Assembly: GCA_030066015.1 (NCBI GenBank)
Contig: JASJCL010000046.1
Span: 1 to 39,387, forward strand
Direction of reading: 5' to 3'
Length of the DNA: 39,387 nt
Source of the DNA: Desulfosarcinaceae bacterium
Lineage (GTDB): Bacteria; Desulfobacterota; Desulfobacteria; Desulfobacterales; Desulfosarcinaceae
Shown: piece after piece, positions 16,753 through 25,194 of the stretch
How the letters are laid out: each line of letters begins with the position of its first letter
Numbering within the stretch: position 1 is the first letter of the stretch
Position numbers and translations under genes: made by a program
The notes under the pieces: generated by a model
The model's input: only the letters and a program-made list of their open reading frames with translations
The model's database searches: none
What the model was told of the DNA's origin: nothing

Positions 16753-17928
16753 ATGGAAGAAGCAGTCATCGTCAGTGCGGTACGAACCCCCTTGGGCGCC
16801 TTCAACGGAACGTTGGCACCGCTGGGTGCCACCGACCTGGGAGGCCATATCATCAAAACGGCCCTGGAGAAGGCCGGCGTGGACGGAGCAGAGGTCAACG
16901 AGGTGATCATGGGCCAGGTGCTCCCCTGCGGCTGCGGGCAGAACCCGGCCCGCCAGGCCGCCATCAAGGCCGGGTTGCCCTGGACCGCCGAGAGCATCAC
17001 GGTCAACAAGGTTTGCGGTTCGGCCCTCAAAAGCGTCATGCTGGGGGCCCAGGCGATCCAACTCGGTGACGCCGAGGTGGTGGTGGCCGGCGGTATGGAG
17101 AGTATGACCAACGCCCCCTACTTTCTGGAGAAGGCCCGCTGGGGGTATCGCATGGGTCCCGGCAAACTCCAGGACAGCATGATCCACGACGGCCTCTGGG
17201 ACATCGTCAACGACTTTCACATGGGCATGTCCAACGAGCTGTGCTCGGAACGCTACGACATCTCCCGTGACGCGCAGGACCGCTACGCGGCCGAATCCTA
17301 TCGCCGCTGCCTGGGCAGTATCCAGGAGGGGCGCTTTAAAGACGAGATCGTCCCCATCCCCGTCCCGCAGCGCAAAGGCGACCCGGTGATCTTCGACACC
17401 GACGAATGTCCCCGCGATACGCCCTACGAATCCCTGCGGCAGATGAAGGCGGCCTTCAAGAAAGAGGGCTGCGGCACCGCCGGCAACGCCTCCATCATCA
17501 GCGACGGCGCCGCTGCGGTGGTGCTCATGAGTCGGACAAAGGCCGAGGCGCTGGGGTGCGAGATTCTGGCCACCATCGGCGCCCAGGCCGCCTACGGCAT
17601 CGACATGAAATATGTCCTGGTGGCGCCCATTTGGGCAATCCCCAAGGTGCTCGACAAGGCGGGCATCGGCATCGACGCGGTGGACCTTTTCGAGGTCAAC
17701 GAGGCGTTCAGCGGCTCGACCCTGGCCGTCATGCAGGAGCTCCAGCTGGACCCGGCGAAAACCAACGTCAACGGCGGCAGCGTGGCCCTGGGGCACCCCA
17801 TCGGCGCCAGCGGCTGTCGGGTGCTGGTGACCCTGGTCCACGAAATGAAGCGCCGAGGGAGCAGGACCGGTGTGGCCAGTTTGTGCCTGGGTGGCGGAGA
17901 AGCGGTGGCGCTGGTCGTGAAGCGCTGA
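16753..17928 (+). CDS. Thiolase (acetyl-CoA C-acetyltransferase type)
   Basis: The 391-residue product has all thiolase landmarks. The nucleophile is Cys88 in NKVCGSALKS. VNEAFSGS is the NEAF motif, GGSVALGHPIGASG carries His348, and CLGGGEAVAL carries the proton-shuttling Cys378. Length and motifs fit biosynthetic or degradative acetoacetyl-CoA thiolases, which cleave 3-oxoacyl-CoA with CoA to release acetyl-CoA. The start is preceded by AAGGGAGAAGAG. It lies 79 bases after icmF and about 200 bases before the 3-hydroxyacyl-CoA dehydrogenase. In this cluster it would perform the last step, splitting acetoacetyl-CoA into two acetyl-CoA. Confidence 0.95.
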   Translation: MEEAVIVSAVRTPLGAFNGTLAPLGATDLGGHIIKTALEKAGVDGAEVNEVIMGQVLPCGCGQNPARQAAIKAGLPWTAESITVNKVCGSALKSVMLGAQAIQLGDAEVVVAGGMESMTNAPYFLEKARWGYRMGPGKLQDSMIHDGLWDIVNDFHMGMSNELCSERYDISRDAQDRYAAESYRRCLGSIQEGRFKDEIVPIPVPQRKGDPVIFDTDECPRDTPYESLRQMKAAFKKEGCGTAGNASIISDGAAAVVLMSRTKAEALGCEILATIGAQAAYGIDMKYVLVAPIWAIPKVLDKAGIGIDAVDLFEVNEAFSGSTLAVMQELQLDPAKTNVNGGSVALGHPIGASGCRVLVTLVHEMKRRGSRTGVASLCLGGGEAVALVVKR

Positions 17929-18133
17929 GCCCTCCGGCCAGGTTGACCCGTTGAGGCGTCTCCATTCGGCCGACATCGCAAGGAAGCTTCGTGATCCTAT
18001 CGCCCAAGCGAAGCCATGGCTAAAACCCTTTTGGTCGGGTTGCGAGGGCGGCGCGCTAGCGGACGGCATCCGCGGTTGCCGCTAAAGGCCGGCCCGTTAA
18101 TTGGATTCATGTGCAGAAAATGAGGAGATAATG

Positions 18134-18985
18134 ATGGAAGTGAAAACCTTCGGCGTCATCGGCGCTGGACAGATGGGCAACGGCATCGCCCAGGTGGCAG
18201 CGACCGCCGGGTTGGACGTCATCATGCTCGATATCAACACCGACGTTGTGGAGAAGGGTCTGGCCAACATCACCAAGCTTCTCGCCCGGCAAGTGGAGAA
18301 GGGCAAGCTGGCCGCCGAAGAGAAGGAGGCCATTTTAAGTCGCATCACCATCACCACTGCGCTGGCGGAGATGGCGGCGGTGGACTTTGTGGTGGAAGCC
18401 GCCACGGAGAACGAAGCACTGAAATTCCAGCTCTACAAAGACCTGGACGAGATCTGCCCCCCCCATGCGATCCTCGCCACCAACACCTCCTCCATTCCCA
18501 TCGGCCGTATCGCCGCCCAAACCGGCCGACCGGACAAGGTCGTGGGGATGCATTTCATGAATCCCGTGCCGGTGATGAAGCTGGTGGAGGTGATCCGCGG
18601 GCTGGCCACGTCGGACGACACCTTCCAACTCACCTGGGACCTCTGCCTCAGGTTCGGCAAGATCCCGGCGGAGGCCAACGATTTTCCCGGCTTCATCGCC
18701 AACCGCATCCTCATGCCCATGATCAACGAAGCGGTCTTCACCCTCTACCACGGGGTGGGCACGCCGGAAGCGATCGACACGGTGATGAAACTGGGCATGA
18801 ACCACCCCATGGGCCCCCTGGCCCTCGCCGATCTCATCGGCCTGGACACCTGCCTGGCCATCATGGAGACGCTGCACGACGGTTTCAAAGACAGCAAGTA
18901 TCGCCCCTGCCCGCTGCTGCGTAAATATGTGGAGGCCGGCTGGCTGGGCCGCAAGAGTGGGCGCGGCTTCTATGACTATGGGTGA
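18134..18985 (+). CDS. 3-hydroxybutyryl-CoA dehydrogenase
   Basis: The 283-residue product is a stand-alone 3-hydroxyacyl-CoA dehydrogenase that oxidises (S)-3-hydroxyacyl-CoA with NAD. The Rossmann motif is at the N-terminus (FGVIGAGQMGNGIAQ), followed by an acidic residue after LDVIMLD. The catalytic block is LATNTSSIPI with GMHFMNPVPVMKLVEV (catalytic His), and the C-terminal dimerisation domain has DFPGFIANRILMPMINEA and GRKSGRGFYDY. Two adjacent ATGs exist (18131 and 18134); the second has the better distance from GAGGAG. It is the size of butyrate-pathway enzymes, not of fused FadB. Confidence 0.94.
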   Translation: MEVKTFGVIGAGQMGNGIAQVAATAGLDVIMLDINTDVVEKGLANITKLLARQVEKGKLAAEEKEAILSRITITTALAEMAAVDFVVEAATENEALKFQLYKDLDEICPPHAILATNTSSIPIGRIAAQTGRPDKVVGMHFMNPVPVMKLVEVIRGLATSDDTFQLTWDLCLRFGKIPAEANDFPGFIANRILMPMINEAVFTLYHGVGTPEAIDTVMKLGMNHPMGPLALADLIGLDTCLAIMETLHDGFKDSKYRPCPLLRKYVEAGWLGRKSGRGFYDYG

Positions 18986-19063
18986 TGGGCGGCACCATTC
19001 GGACGGCGACGGCCCATGCGGAGACAGGACGGTTGCCGGCCCTTAGCCAAAGAGGGAGACAAG

Positions 19064-19615
19064 ATGCCACGTAAAAAAGCCAACGCCCTCCCCCAGGTGG
19101 GCAAATCGATAAAGAAAATCCGGATCGCCAAGAAGATCAGCTACGACGCCCTGGCCAACGAGACCGGCTTCGCCATCGACTTCATCAAGCAGATCGAGGC
19201 CGGCAAGGTCACGCCGCCGGTGGGCGCCCTGCTCTCGATTTCACGGGCCCTGGAGATCGACTCGGGACAATTGCTCAAGGAGCAGGAGGACCGCCTGGCC
19301 GACCGCGTCAAGGCCTACACCAAGCGTACCCAGAACTACGCCTACACCAGCTTGACGCCGGGTGCCGAGAACAAGCATCTGAAAGCCTTCCGCGTCACCG
19401 TGGATCCCAAACAGCAGCACGAGGGGGTTGGCTATCAGCACGAAGGCGAGGAGTTTGTCTACGTGCTCGAAGGCCAGATCGAGGTGCAGGTGGGAGAGCA
19501 TGTGAACAAACTCAAGGCGGGGGATTCGCTGCACTTCAACTCCAATATCCGCCACCAGATGCGCAATGCCGGGAAGACCCCCACGGAGATGATTGTCGTC
19601 GTCTACAGCCCTTAA
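19064..19615 (+). CDS. XRE-family regulator with C-terminal cupin domain
   Basis: The 183-residue product has a Cro/C1-type helix-turn-helix (about 12-68), with ISYDALANETGFAIDFIKQI and a recognition segment ending at LLSISRALEI. A small cupin_2 domain follows (about 100-183), with the metal or ligand-binding pattern GYQHEGEEFVYVLEGQIEVQ and GDSLHFNSNIRHQMRN. Proteins of this type often stand beside acyl-CoA ligase and beta-oxidation genes in anaerobes and are thought to sense a small metabolite. The ATG at 19064 follows GAGGGAGA. It lies between the dehydrogenase genes and probably fine-tunes the cluster along with the TetR protein. Confidence 0.93.
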   Translation: MPRKKANALPQVGKSIKKIRIAKKISYDALANETGFAIDFIKQIEAGKVTPPVGALLSISRALEIDSGQLLKEQEDRLADRVKAYTKRTQNYAYTSLTPGAENKHLKAFRVTVDPKQQHEGVGYQHEGEEFVYVLEGQIEVQVGEHVNKLKAGDSLHFNSNIRHQMRNAGKTPTEMIVVVYSP

Positions 19616-19768
19616 CGGGGCGGCGGCGCGTGTGCCGCTCCCGGCGGACCGCGGTGTGTGATTCTGTACCCCGGCGGCGACCCGCTGCCGGAGTTCCCTC
19701 ACCCGCCGCGATCACGGATGGGGCCGCCAGGATGAATGGGGCCGCATCAGACACAAGGAGACTCCTGT

Positions 19769-20923
19769 ATGAGCTTTCAGCTTTCCGAAGAGCAGCTGAT
19801 GATCCAAGCCATGGTGCGTGAATTCGCCCGCAAGGAGGTGGCCGTGACGGCCGCCGAGCGCGACCAGACCAAAGCCTTCCCCAAGACCAACCTCAAGAAG
19901 ATGGGCGAGCTGGGACTCATGGGAATGATGGTGCCGGTGGAGTACGGCGGCGAGGGCGCCGACACCGTCAGCTATGTCCTGGCGCTGTCGGAGATCGCCT
20001 ACGCCTGCGCCGCCACGGCCGTTGTCATGTCGGTGCACAACTCCATCACCTGCGAGAGCATCGTCAAGTTCGGCAGCGAGGACCTCAAGCAGCGCTTCCT
20101 GCCCAAGATGGCGACCGGCAAGTGGATCGGCGCCTTCGCGCTCACCGAGCCCCACGCCGGCTCCGATCCAGTCCGTCAGAACGCCACCGCCGTCAAAGAT
20201 GGCGACACATACGTCATCAACGGGACCAAGCGCTTCATCACCAGCGGCAAGAATGGCCACCTGGTGATCGTCACGGCCAAGACCGACCCCGACGCCGGCC
20301 ACAAGGGCATCAGCGCCTTCGTGGTGAAAAAGGGCACCAAAGGTCTGAGCGTCGGGCATGAAGAGGACAAGATGGGCCTGCGCGCCTCGGACACCGTCGA
20401 TCTGCTCTTCGAGGATTGCCGGGTGCCCGCCGCCAACATGCTGGGTGCGCCGGGGGACGGTTTCAAAATCGCCATGACGGGACTGGACGGCGGCCGCATC
20501 GGCATTGCCGCCCAGAGCCTCGGCGTGGCGACGGCCGCGTTCGACGCCGCCCTCAAATACGCCAAAGGGCGCGAACAATTCGGTCAGAAGATCTCCAAGT
20601 TTCAGGGGCTTCGCTGGACCATCGCCGACATGGCGACCGAGATCGAGGCGGCCCGCCTGCTGATGCTCAACGCCGCGGCCCTCAAGGACCACGGGAAGAA
20701 ATTCACCCAGCAGGCCAGCATGGCCAAACTCTTCGCTTCGGAAATGGTCAACCGCATCACGGGCAAGGCCCTCCAGATGCACGGCGGTTACGGCTTCACC
20801 AAAGACTACCCCGTGGAGCGCTTTTACCGCGACGCGCGCGTCTTCACCATCTACGAGGGCACTTCGGAGATCCAGCGCATCGTCATCTCCAACAACATCC
20901 TCAAGGACAAACGCAAACCCTAA
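19769..20923 (+). CDS. Short-chain (butyryl-CoA-type) acyl-CoA dehydrogenase
   Basis: This 384-residue paralogue of the enzyme at 11922 is closer in look to bacterial butyryl-CoA dehydrogenases. It starts MSFQLSEEQLMIQAMVREFA, has GAFALTEPHAGSD and INGTKRFITSG in the FAD/substrate core and ALQMHGGYGFTKDYPVERFY in the C-terminal domain. The probable catalytic Glu363 is in IYEGTSEIQR. The ATG at 19769 has AAGGAG eight bases upstream; an upstream frame extension is unsupported. It ends 29 bases before the ACT-domain gene. In the proposed pathway it would oxidise butyryl-CoA formed by IcmF to crotonyl-CoA, while the other dehydrogenase could handle a branched substrate; that division is inference. 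Confidence 0.94.
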   Translation: MSFQLSEEQLMIQAMVREFARKEVAVTAAERDQTKAFPKTNLKKMGELGLMGMMVPVEYGGEGADTVSYVLALSEIAYACAATAVVMSVHNSITCESIVKFGSEDLKQRFLPKMATGKWIGAFALTEPHAGSDPVRQNATAVKDGDTYVINGTKRFITSGKNGHLVIVTAKTDPDAGHKGISAFVVKKGTKGLSVGHEEDKMGLRASDTVDLLFEDCRVPAANMLGAPGDGFKIAMTGLDGGRIGIAAQSLGVATAAFDAALKYAKGREQFGQKISKFQGLRWTIADMATEIEAARLLMLNAAALKDHGKKFTQQASMAKLFASEMVNRITGKALQMHGGYGFTKDYPVERFYRDARVFTIYEGTSEIQRIVISNNILKDKRKP

Positions 20924-20952
20924 CCCGTGTACGTTCCACAAAAGGAGGTCCC

Positions 20953-21447
20953 ATGGTACGCACCGAAATCTCGCTCTTCCTCGTCAACCAGCCGGGTGAG
21001 CTCGGCAAACTGGCCACGCTCTTCGCCGAGGCCAACATCAACATCGACGCCCTCACTATCCAGGATGCCTCCAGCTACGTGCGCGAGCTGTTCAAGAACC
21101 GCGGCAAGAGTCTCAAGCGCATCGCCTCCGCGGCCAGCTACAACTCCATGCGCAAAGATTCGGTGGATTTCGCGCTGATTCGCCTGCTGGCGGAGGACGG
21201 CAAGACCAACCAGGCCATCGACCTGCTGTCGCGCAACGAGTATCTCTTCGACATCCTGCCGGTGATCGCGGTGGAGCTGGACAACAAACCCGGCGAGCTG
21301 GCCCGCATATCGGCCCAGCTCGGTGAGGAGGGGATCAATATCAATTACGTTTATGGATCGGTCTCCGGTCCGGACGCCAAGTGTCTCTTTGTCTTCTGCC
21401 CTGAAGACATCGACCACGCCGCCAAGGTGTTTCAACAGAAAGCGTAG
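20953..21447 (+). CDS. Double ACT-domain protein
   Basis: The 164-residue product consists of two ACT domains. The first starts at the N-terminus (SLFLVNQPGELGKLATLFAE then ANINIDALTI). The second starts at about residue 98 (VELDNKPGELARISAQLGEE then GININYVYGS). ACT domains bind amino acids and act in allosteric control; stand-alone double-ACT proteins of this kind are mostly uncharacterised. AAAGGAGGT lies just before the ATG at 20953. It closely follows the acyl-CoA dehydrogenase gene and is likely co-transcribed. Since valine breakdown gives isobutyryl-CoA, sensing of a branched-chain amino acid is an attractive but unproven idea. Confidence 0.88.
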   Translation: MVRTEISLFLVNQPGELGKLATLFAEANINIDALTIQDASSYVRELFKNRGKSLKRIASAASYNSMRKDSVDFALIRLLAEDGKTNQAIDLLSRNEYLFDILPVIAVELDNKPGELARISAQLGEEGININYVYGSVSGPDAKCLFVFCPEDIDHAAKVFQQKA

Positions 21448-21465
21448 TGCCGAAAAGACCTTGAA

Positions 21466-21503
21466 GGGCATGCGGCGGGCGTACTCAGCGGCCGCCCATG
21501 CCC
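21466..21503. terminator. Hairpin between convergent genes, possible bidirectional terminator
   Basis: GGGCATG (21466-21472) pairs with CATGCCC (21497-21503). After a one-base bulge, GGCGG (21474-21478) pairs with CCGCC (21492-21496), giving about 12 pairs. It lies in the 74-base space where the ACT gene (plus) and the serine hydrolase gene (minus) converge, where a shared terminator is expected. There is no T-tract on either strand, so termination efficiency is uncertain. Confidence 0.42.
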
Positions 21504-21521
21504 GTTCTCACCGCGCGAGCA

Positions 21522-22949
21522 CTACTTGATCAGGCGCCCTTCCCCGGCCAGTGTGCCGTCCGTCTCGTAGCGATAGAGGGTGTCGCCGGCCCGGGCCATC
21601 CGATAGCGTCGTTGGTGCTGGCCGCCATCCCCCGCCCAGCGGCTGCAGAACAGATCGCCCGCCACCCACCAGCGCCCCTGTTCCACTACCCGCCCCTCCC
21701 GAAAGATTGCGCAGCGTCCGTCCGCATACGCGGCGAACCGCAGGCCGTTCCCCATGGCGATGCGGTTTGTCAGGAGAAGGTCGCGGATCGTCGCGCCGTC
21801 CAGAGGTGTCCCGGGCGTCGCCGCCCAGGAGGGGTCCGGGCCGATGTCCGTCATCCCGGCGGCATCCAAGATCATCCATAGCAGGCGGCCGATGCGGCGG
21901 TTGTCGATGGACGGGGCCATCCCGTCGACCCAATCGCTGCCCTCCGGTAGATCGGTGTTCACTCGGTGGACCGCCAGCAGATCACGACCGGGAAAGAGGA
22001 TCATCCGGTGGCCGCGATAACCAGCGGCGTAATAGGCGACCTCGGGGATGCGGACATTGGGCAACGCGCCGCCGGCGGCCACGGTCCACCACATGTAGCC
22101 ATAGCCCCGACCGGCGCCGGCCACGGAGTGGGGTCGGGTGCTGACGGCGATCCACTCCGGAGAAATCACCACCCGCTCTCCCCAGCGCCCCCGCCGCAGA
22201 TAGAGGAGGCCGAAGCGCGCCAGATCGCGGGTGCTCATGCGGAACTGGTAGGTGGGATGGACGCTTGCGGGACCGGTGCGGTAGCGCCCGTCGGAAACGG
22301 CGTAGGCCTGCATGTCGAGGGGAAGCGCGATCTCCCGATGGAAGGCCTCGAAGATCCCCATCCCGGTGCATTTCTCGTAGATGGTGCCCAGGGCGTTGAA
22401 GTCCCAATTGTTGTAGTACCAGAAAGTGCCTGGCGGATGGCTGTGGCGGGCCGGACGCTTGTTCCGCATTTCCCGCGATTCCGACAGGGCCACATGGTAG
22501 ATGCCCGATCGGGCGGTGATCAGATCGCCAACGGTGGCGCGCTTCTCTTCCGTTGTCAGGGCGGGCGGATTGTCGTCGATGGAAAGTTCTGCCAGGGTGG
22601 CCGCCAGGTCGATCTGACCCCGATCCACGGCGATGCCGAAGAGCGCACTGATCAGGCTCTTGCGCATGCTGTGGCAACGATATTTACGGTCCACATCGCC
22701 CCAGGCGGCGATGACGACGCCCCGATCGACCACCATCACTGCGGCCGAACCGATGGCGGAGGCCACCTGGCGGGCAGCGGCCAGTTTGGCCGGCGACCAT
22801 CCCATTCGGCCCAGATCCCTGCAGTGAGACCACTCCTTAGCAGGGAATATCGGCGCGTCTGAATCGGCCGAGAACGCCGGACTGACCGCAAGCAAAAGGA
22901 TCAGCAGACCGCAAACGAACCGGATCGGCGATCTTCTTTGAAAGCTCAT
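21522..22949 (-). CDS. Exported serine hydrolase, beta-lactamase/penicillin-binding class C fold
   Basis: The 475-residue product starts with a clear signal peptide (RRSPIRFVCGLLILLLAVSP then AFSA), so it should be periplasmic. The serine beta-lactamase-like domain follows. The nucleophile motif SxxK is SMRK at Ser94 to Lys97, and YxN is probably YNN at 179-181. A C-terminal lid (YGYMWWTV, YRGHRMILFPGRDLLAVHRV) is also present. The last 70 residues look like an extra beta-rich domain. Proteins of this class hydrolyse peptides or esters more often than beta-lactams; the substrate is unknown. GGGGAGAGG precedes the ATG. It converges with the catabolic cluster and need not be functionally tied to it. 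Confidence 0.9.
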   Translation of the reverse strand: MSFQRRSPIRFVCGLLILLLAVSPAFSADSDAPIFPAKEWSHCRDLGRMGWSPAKLAAARQVASAIGSAAVMVVDRGVVIAAWGDVDRKYRCHSMRKSLISALFGIAVDRGQIDLAATLAELSIDDNPPALTTEEKRATVGDLITARSGIYHVALSESREMRNKRPARHSHPPGTFWYYNNWDFNALGTIYEKCTGMGIFEAFHREIALPLDMQAYAVSDGRYRTGPASVHPTYQFRMSTRDLARFGLLYLRRGRWGERVVISPEWIAVSTRPHSVAGAGRGYGYMWWTVAAGGALPNVRIPEVAYYAAGYRGHRMILFPGRDLLAVHRVNTDLPEGSDWVDGMAPSIDNRRIGRLLWMILDAAGMTDIGPDPSWAATPGTPLDGATIRDLLLTNRIAMGNGLRFAAYADGRCAIFREGRVVEQGRWWVAGDLFCSRWAGDGGQHQRRYRMARAGDTLYRYETDGTLAGEGRLIK

Positions 22950-23056
22950 CCTCTCCCCTTGTCCATTGCTACGGGCGGTTGCGGTGGGCTGGTTGACAGC
23001 CTCAGCATCGCCCTATTCCCGCTCGGATGTCAACGCCGTCTGGCCGCAGGCGCCCC

Positions 23057-23473
23057 CTACCTCCGCGCGGCAGCGGACTTGAGGTCGGGCCAGGCATCGA
23101 GCAGCGCTGCGTCCACCGGCCGTGGACGCCCGCTGCGGTCCACAAAGACGTTGGTGACGGTCGCCCGCAGGGCCAGAATGCCGGAAGCGGTCACCACAGC
23201 GCTCTGTTCAACCGTGAAGCGATGTGTCAAACACCGGGAGACGCTGGTCGTGAACCGGAGCACATCTCCGATGACGGCGGCATGCCGGTAGGAGATGTCA
23301 AGGCCGACAACCACATGCAAAGCCCCCCGTCGATGGAGCGGTCTCAGCAGACCATTCTCCTCTAAGTAGCGCCAGCGCGCCTCCTCCAGAAGCTCGACAT
23401 AGCGCGCGTGGTTCACATGCCCGAAATGATCAATGTGGAAATTGCGGATGGTGATATCAGTTGTCGACGTCAT
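23057..23473 (-). CDS. Acyl-CoA thioesterase, 4HBT (hotdog) family
   Basis: The 138-residue product matches YbgC/4HBT-type thioesterases: NFHIDHFGHVNHARYVELLE holds the catalytic Asp and the VN signature, and EEARWRYLEENGL follows. A hotdog core with VGLDISYRHAAVIGDVLRF and FTVEQSAVV completes the fold. Such enzymes hydrolyse acyl-CoA thioesters. The ATG at 23473 overlaps the end of the upstream membrane-protein gene by 17 bases, so the two are translationally linked; the ribosome site (GAAGG) is modest. A role in recycling CoA from short acyl-CoAs is plausible here. Confidence 0.9.
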   Translation of the reverse strand: MTSTTDITIRNFHIDHFGHVNHARYVELLEEARWRYLEENGLLRPLHRRGALHVVVGLDISYRHAAVIGDVLRFTTSVSRCLTHRFTVEQSAVVTASGILALRATVTNVFVDRSGRPRPVDAALLDAWPDLKSAAARR

Positions 23474-23882
23474 CTTCAGCCTTCTCAGCCGCCTGGCGGG
23501 CCAGGTGAAAGGCGCAGAGCATGGCGAGGATGAGCGAGACGCACTTGACCACCAGCCAGGCATTGGTCATATTGCTGCTCAAGAACCCGACGAGGGCGAC
23601 GCTGGTCAATCCCGCCAGAACCGGGAGCACAGTGATCAGCAGCACCGCCCGGCGTTCGATGGGGGCCCGCGATGCCCAAATGAGCAGCACGGTCCACCCC
23701 GCTATCAGGCTGGCGCCAATGCCCATGAGGAGCCGCAAGGTCATATCCACCTGAAGTTCGGGCCTGCCCAACAAGCCTTTGTAAAATGAGGGGTGAAGCA
23801 GCACAACCGTCCAGAAGCCATCGGCGGCGGCGCCATACCAGTATGCGAATTGTATCGCGACCTGTTTTGCTTTCGTTCCCAT
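23457..23882 (-). CDS. Four-helix inner-membrane protein, function unknown
   Basis: The 141-residue product has four predicted transmembrane helices, at about residues 8-28 (FAYWYGAAADGFWTVVLL), 48-69 (RLLMGIGASLIAGWTVLLIW), 78-101 (VLLITVLPVLAGLTSVALVG) and 107-127 (NAWLVVKCVSLILAMLCAFH). The segment TLRLLMGIGASLIAGWT and the pair APIERR recall a small family of conserved membrane proteins with no known role. AGGAGG precedes the ATG at 23882. It overlaps the thioesterase gene and is divergent from the AraC-family gene, which may control it. Confidence 0.8.
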   Translation of the reverse strand: MGTKAKQVAIQFAYWYGAAADGFWTVVLLHPSFYKGLLGRPELQVDMTLRLLMGIGASLIAGWTVLLIWASRAPIERRAVLLITVLPVLAGLTSVALVGFLSSNMTNAWLVVKCVSLILAMLCAFHLARQAAEKAEDDVDN

Positions 23883-24045
23883 GTTGACCTCCTATCGTTC
23901 CCGTGTCAGCCAAATGAATCGATTTGAAATCTGGCGGGAGCGTATCGGAAGAAGCGTCACAGGGCTTGATGGTGGATGCAAATCATTTGATCTTTCGCGC
24001 AGCGACGCCTTCACGAAGGCGTCCCATGTCCGGGAGGACCCGCCG

Positions 24046-25107
24046 ATGACAAGCCTAGGGCCGGATCCCACGGTATCCAGCACGCTGATCCCCATTTTCA
24101 AGCTATATGCCGAACAGCAGGGACTCGATTTTAGCGTACTGGCCGGTGAAGCGGATCTCCCCGCAGGATGCCTGGGAGGGGAGCAGGCCCGCGTACCGGC
24201 GCGCTGCATTGCATCGATCTGGCGGAGGCTCATGGCGGCCGAGAACAGGCCCCATCCCGGATGGCGACTTGGTGAAATGCTGACCCGCCACTTCCCGGGC
24301 GGCAGTGTGCTCTTCACGCTGCTGCTCAATTGCCCCACCATCGGATCGGCGCTTGAAAATTTCATCCGTTACCATCGCATCATGGCCGATATTGTCCAGC
24401 CGCAGATGCGTCAGACGGAGGAACGGGTCTTTTTGTACTGGGAAGTCCCATCCGCAGATGTGGGCGGGCCCGATCTCGCCGAAGCCCTGCTCTACATCTA
24501 CCAGGCGATGTTGACGCAACTCTGCCAAAACCGCCTGCAGCCTCTGGAGATTCGCTTCAGCCACCCGGCGCCGGCTGACCTGGACGCCTATCAAGAGGTA
24601 TTCGGAGCGCCCCTGCGGTTTGGGGCCAAACGGGACGAACTGGTCCTCAAACGAGACGCCCTCTCCCTCGAGATCCATCTGGCCAACGCGGCCTTATACG
24701 CAGTCCTGGAGCGCCATGCCGCCCGGATCGCGGGCGATATCGGTCAGAATACCCATTGGCAGCGACGGGTGATGGGTCTGATCAACGAGCGACTGCTGAA
24801 AGGCGCCCGGTTGGATATCGATGCCGTGGCGGCAGCCTGTGCCCTGAGCAGACGCAGTCTGCAGATGCGGCTCACCGGGGAGGGGACGACCTTTCGCCAC
24901 TGTGTGGAAACCATCCGCAGGCGCATGGCCCAGGCCTACCTCGCCCGACCCGAGGTCTCCATGTGCGACCTGGCCTTCCTACTCGGCTATTCCGAGCAGA
25001 GCGCCTTCAACCATGCCTTCAAACGCTGGACGGGGCAAACGCCCATCGCCTATCGAAACGCATTGCAGAGAGCAGAAAAAACAACATCTGACAGTACGGG
25101 TCGATAA
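24046..25107 (+). CDS. AraC-family transcriptional regulator (OruR/arabinose-binding-like type)
   Basis: The 353-residue product has an N-terminal ligand domain (about 10-190) of the type found in OruR/ArgR-like AraC regulators, with IPIFKLYAEQQGLDFSVLAG and a middle FPGGSVLFTLLLNCPTIGSAL. The C-terminal AraC helix-turn-helix domain (about 245-345) has LDIDAVAAACALSRRSLQMR and MCDLAFLLGYSEQSAFNHAF. The length is right for the family from the ATG at 24046, which has GGGAGG eight bases upstream; the frame is open to 23881 but that start would overlap the divergent gene. Probable targets are the divergent membrane-protein/thioesterase pair. The effector is unknown. Confidence 0.9.
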   Translation: MTSLGPDPTVSSTLIPIFKLYAEQQGLDFSVLAGEADLPAGCLGGEQARVPARCIASIWRRLMAAENRPHPGWRLGEMLTRHFPGGSVLFTLLLNCPTIGSALENFIRYHRIMADIVQPQMRQTEERVFLYWEVPSADVGGPDLAEALLYIYQAMLTQLCQNRLQPLEIRFSHPAPADLDAYQEVFGAPLRFGAKRDELVLKRDALSLEIHLANAALYAVLERHAARIAGDIGQNTHWQRRVMGLINERLLKGARLDIDAVAAACALSRRSLQMRLTGEGTTFRHCVETIRRRMAQAYLARPEVSMCDLAFLLGYSEQSAFNHAFKRWTGQTPIAYRNALQRAEKTTSDSTGR

Positions 25108-25194
25108 GCAAAAGGCCCGGCAGCGATCGGATCTTTCAGGCGGGTTTTGGGGTGGAATGCGAGCAGAGGGCGCCCGAAAGGAGACGTTACCCCG

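Noticed and set aside
19712-20941. 409-residue minus-strand open frame
   Set aside because: Opposite the second acyl-CoA dehydrogenase; no motifs; shadow.
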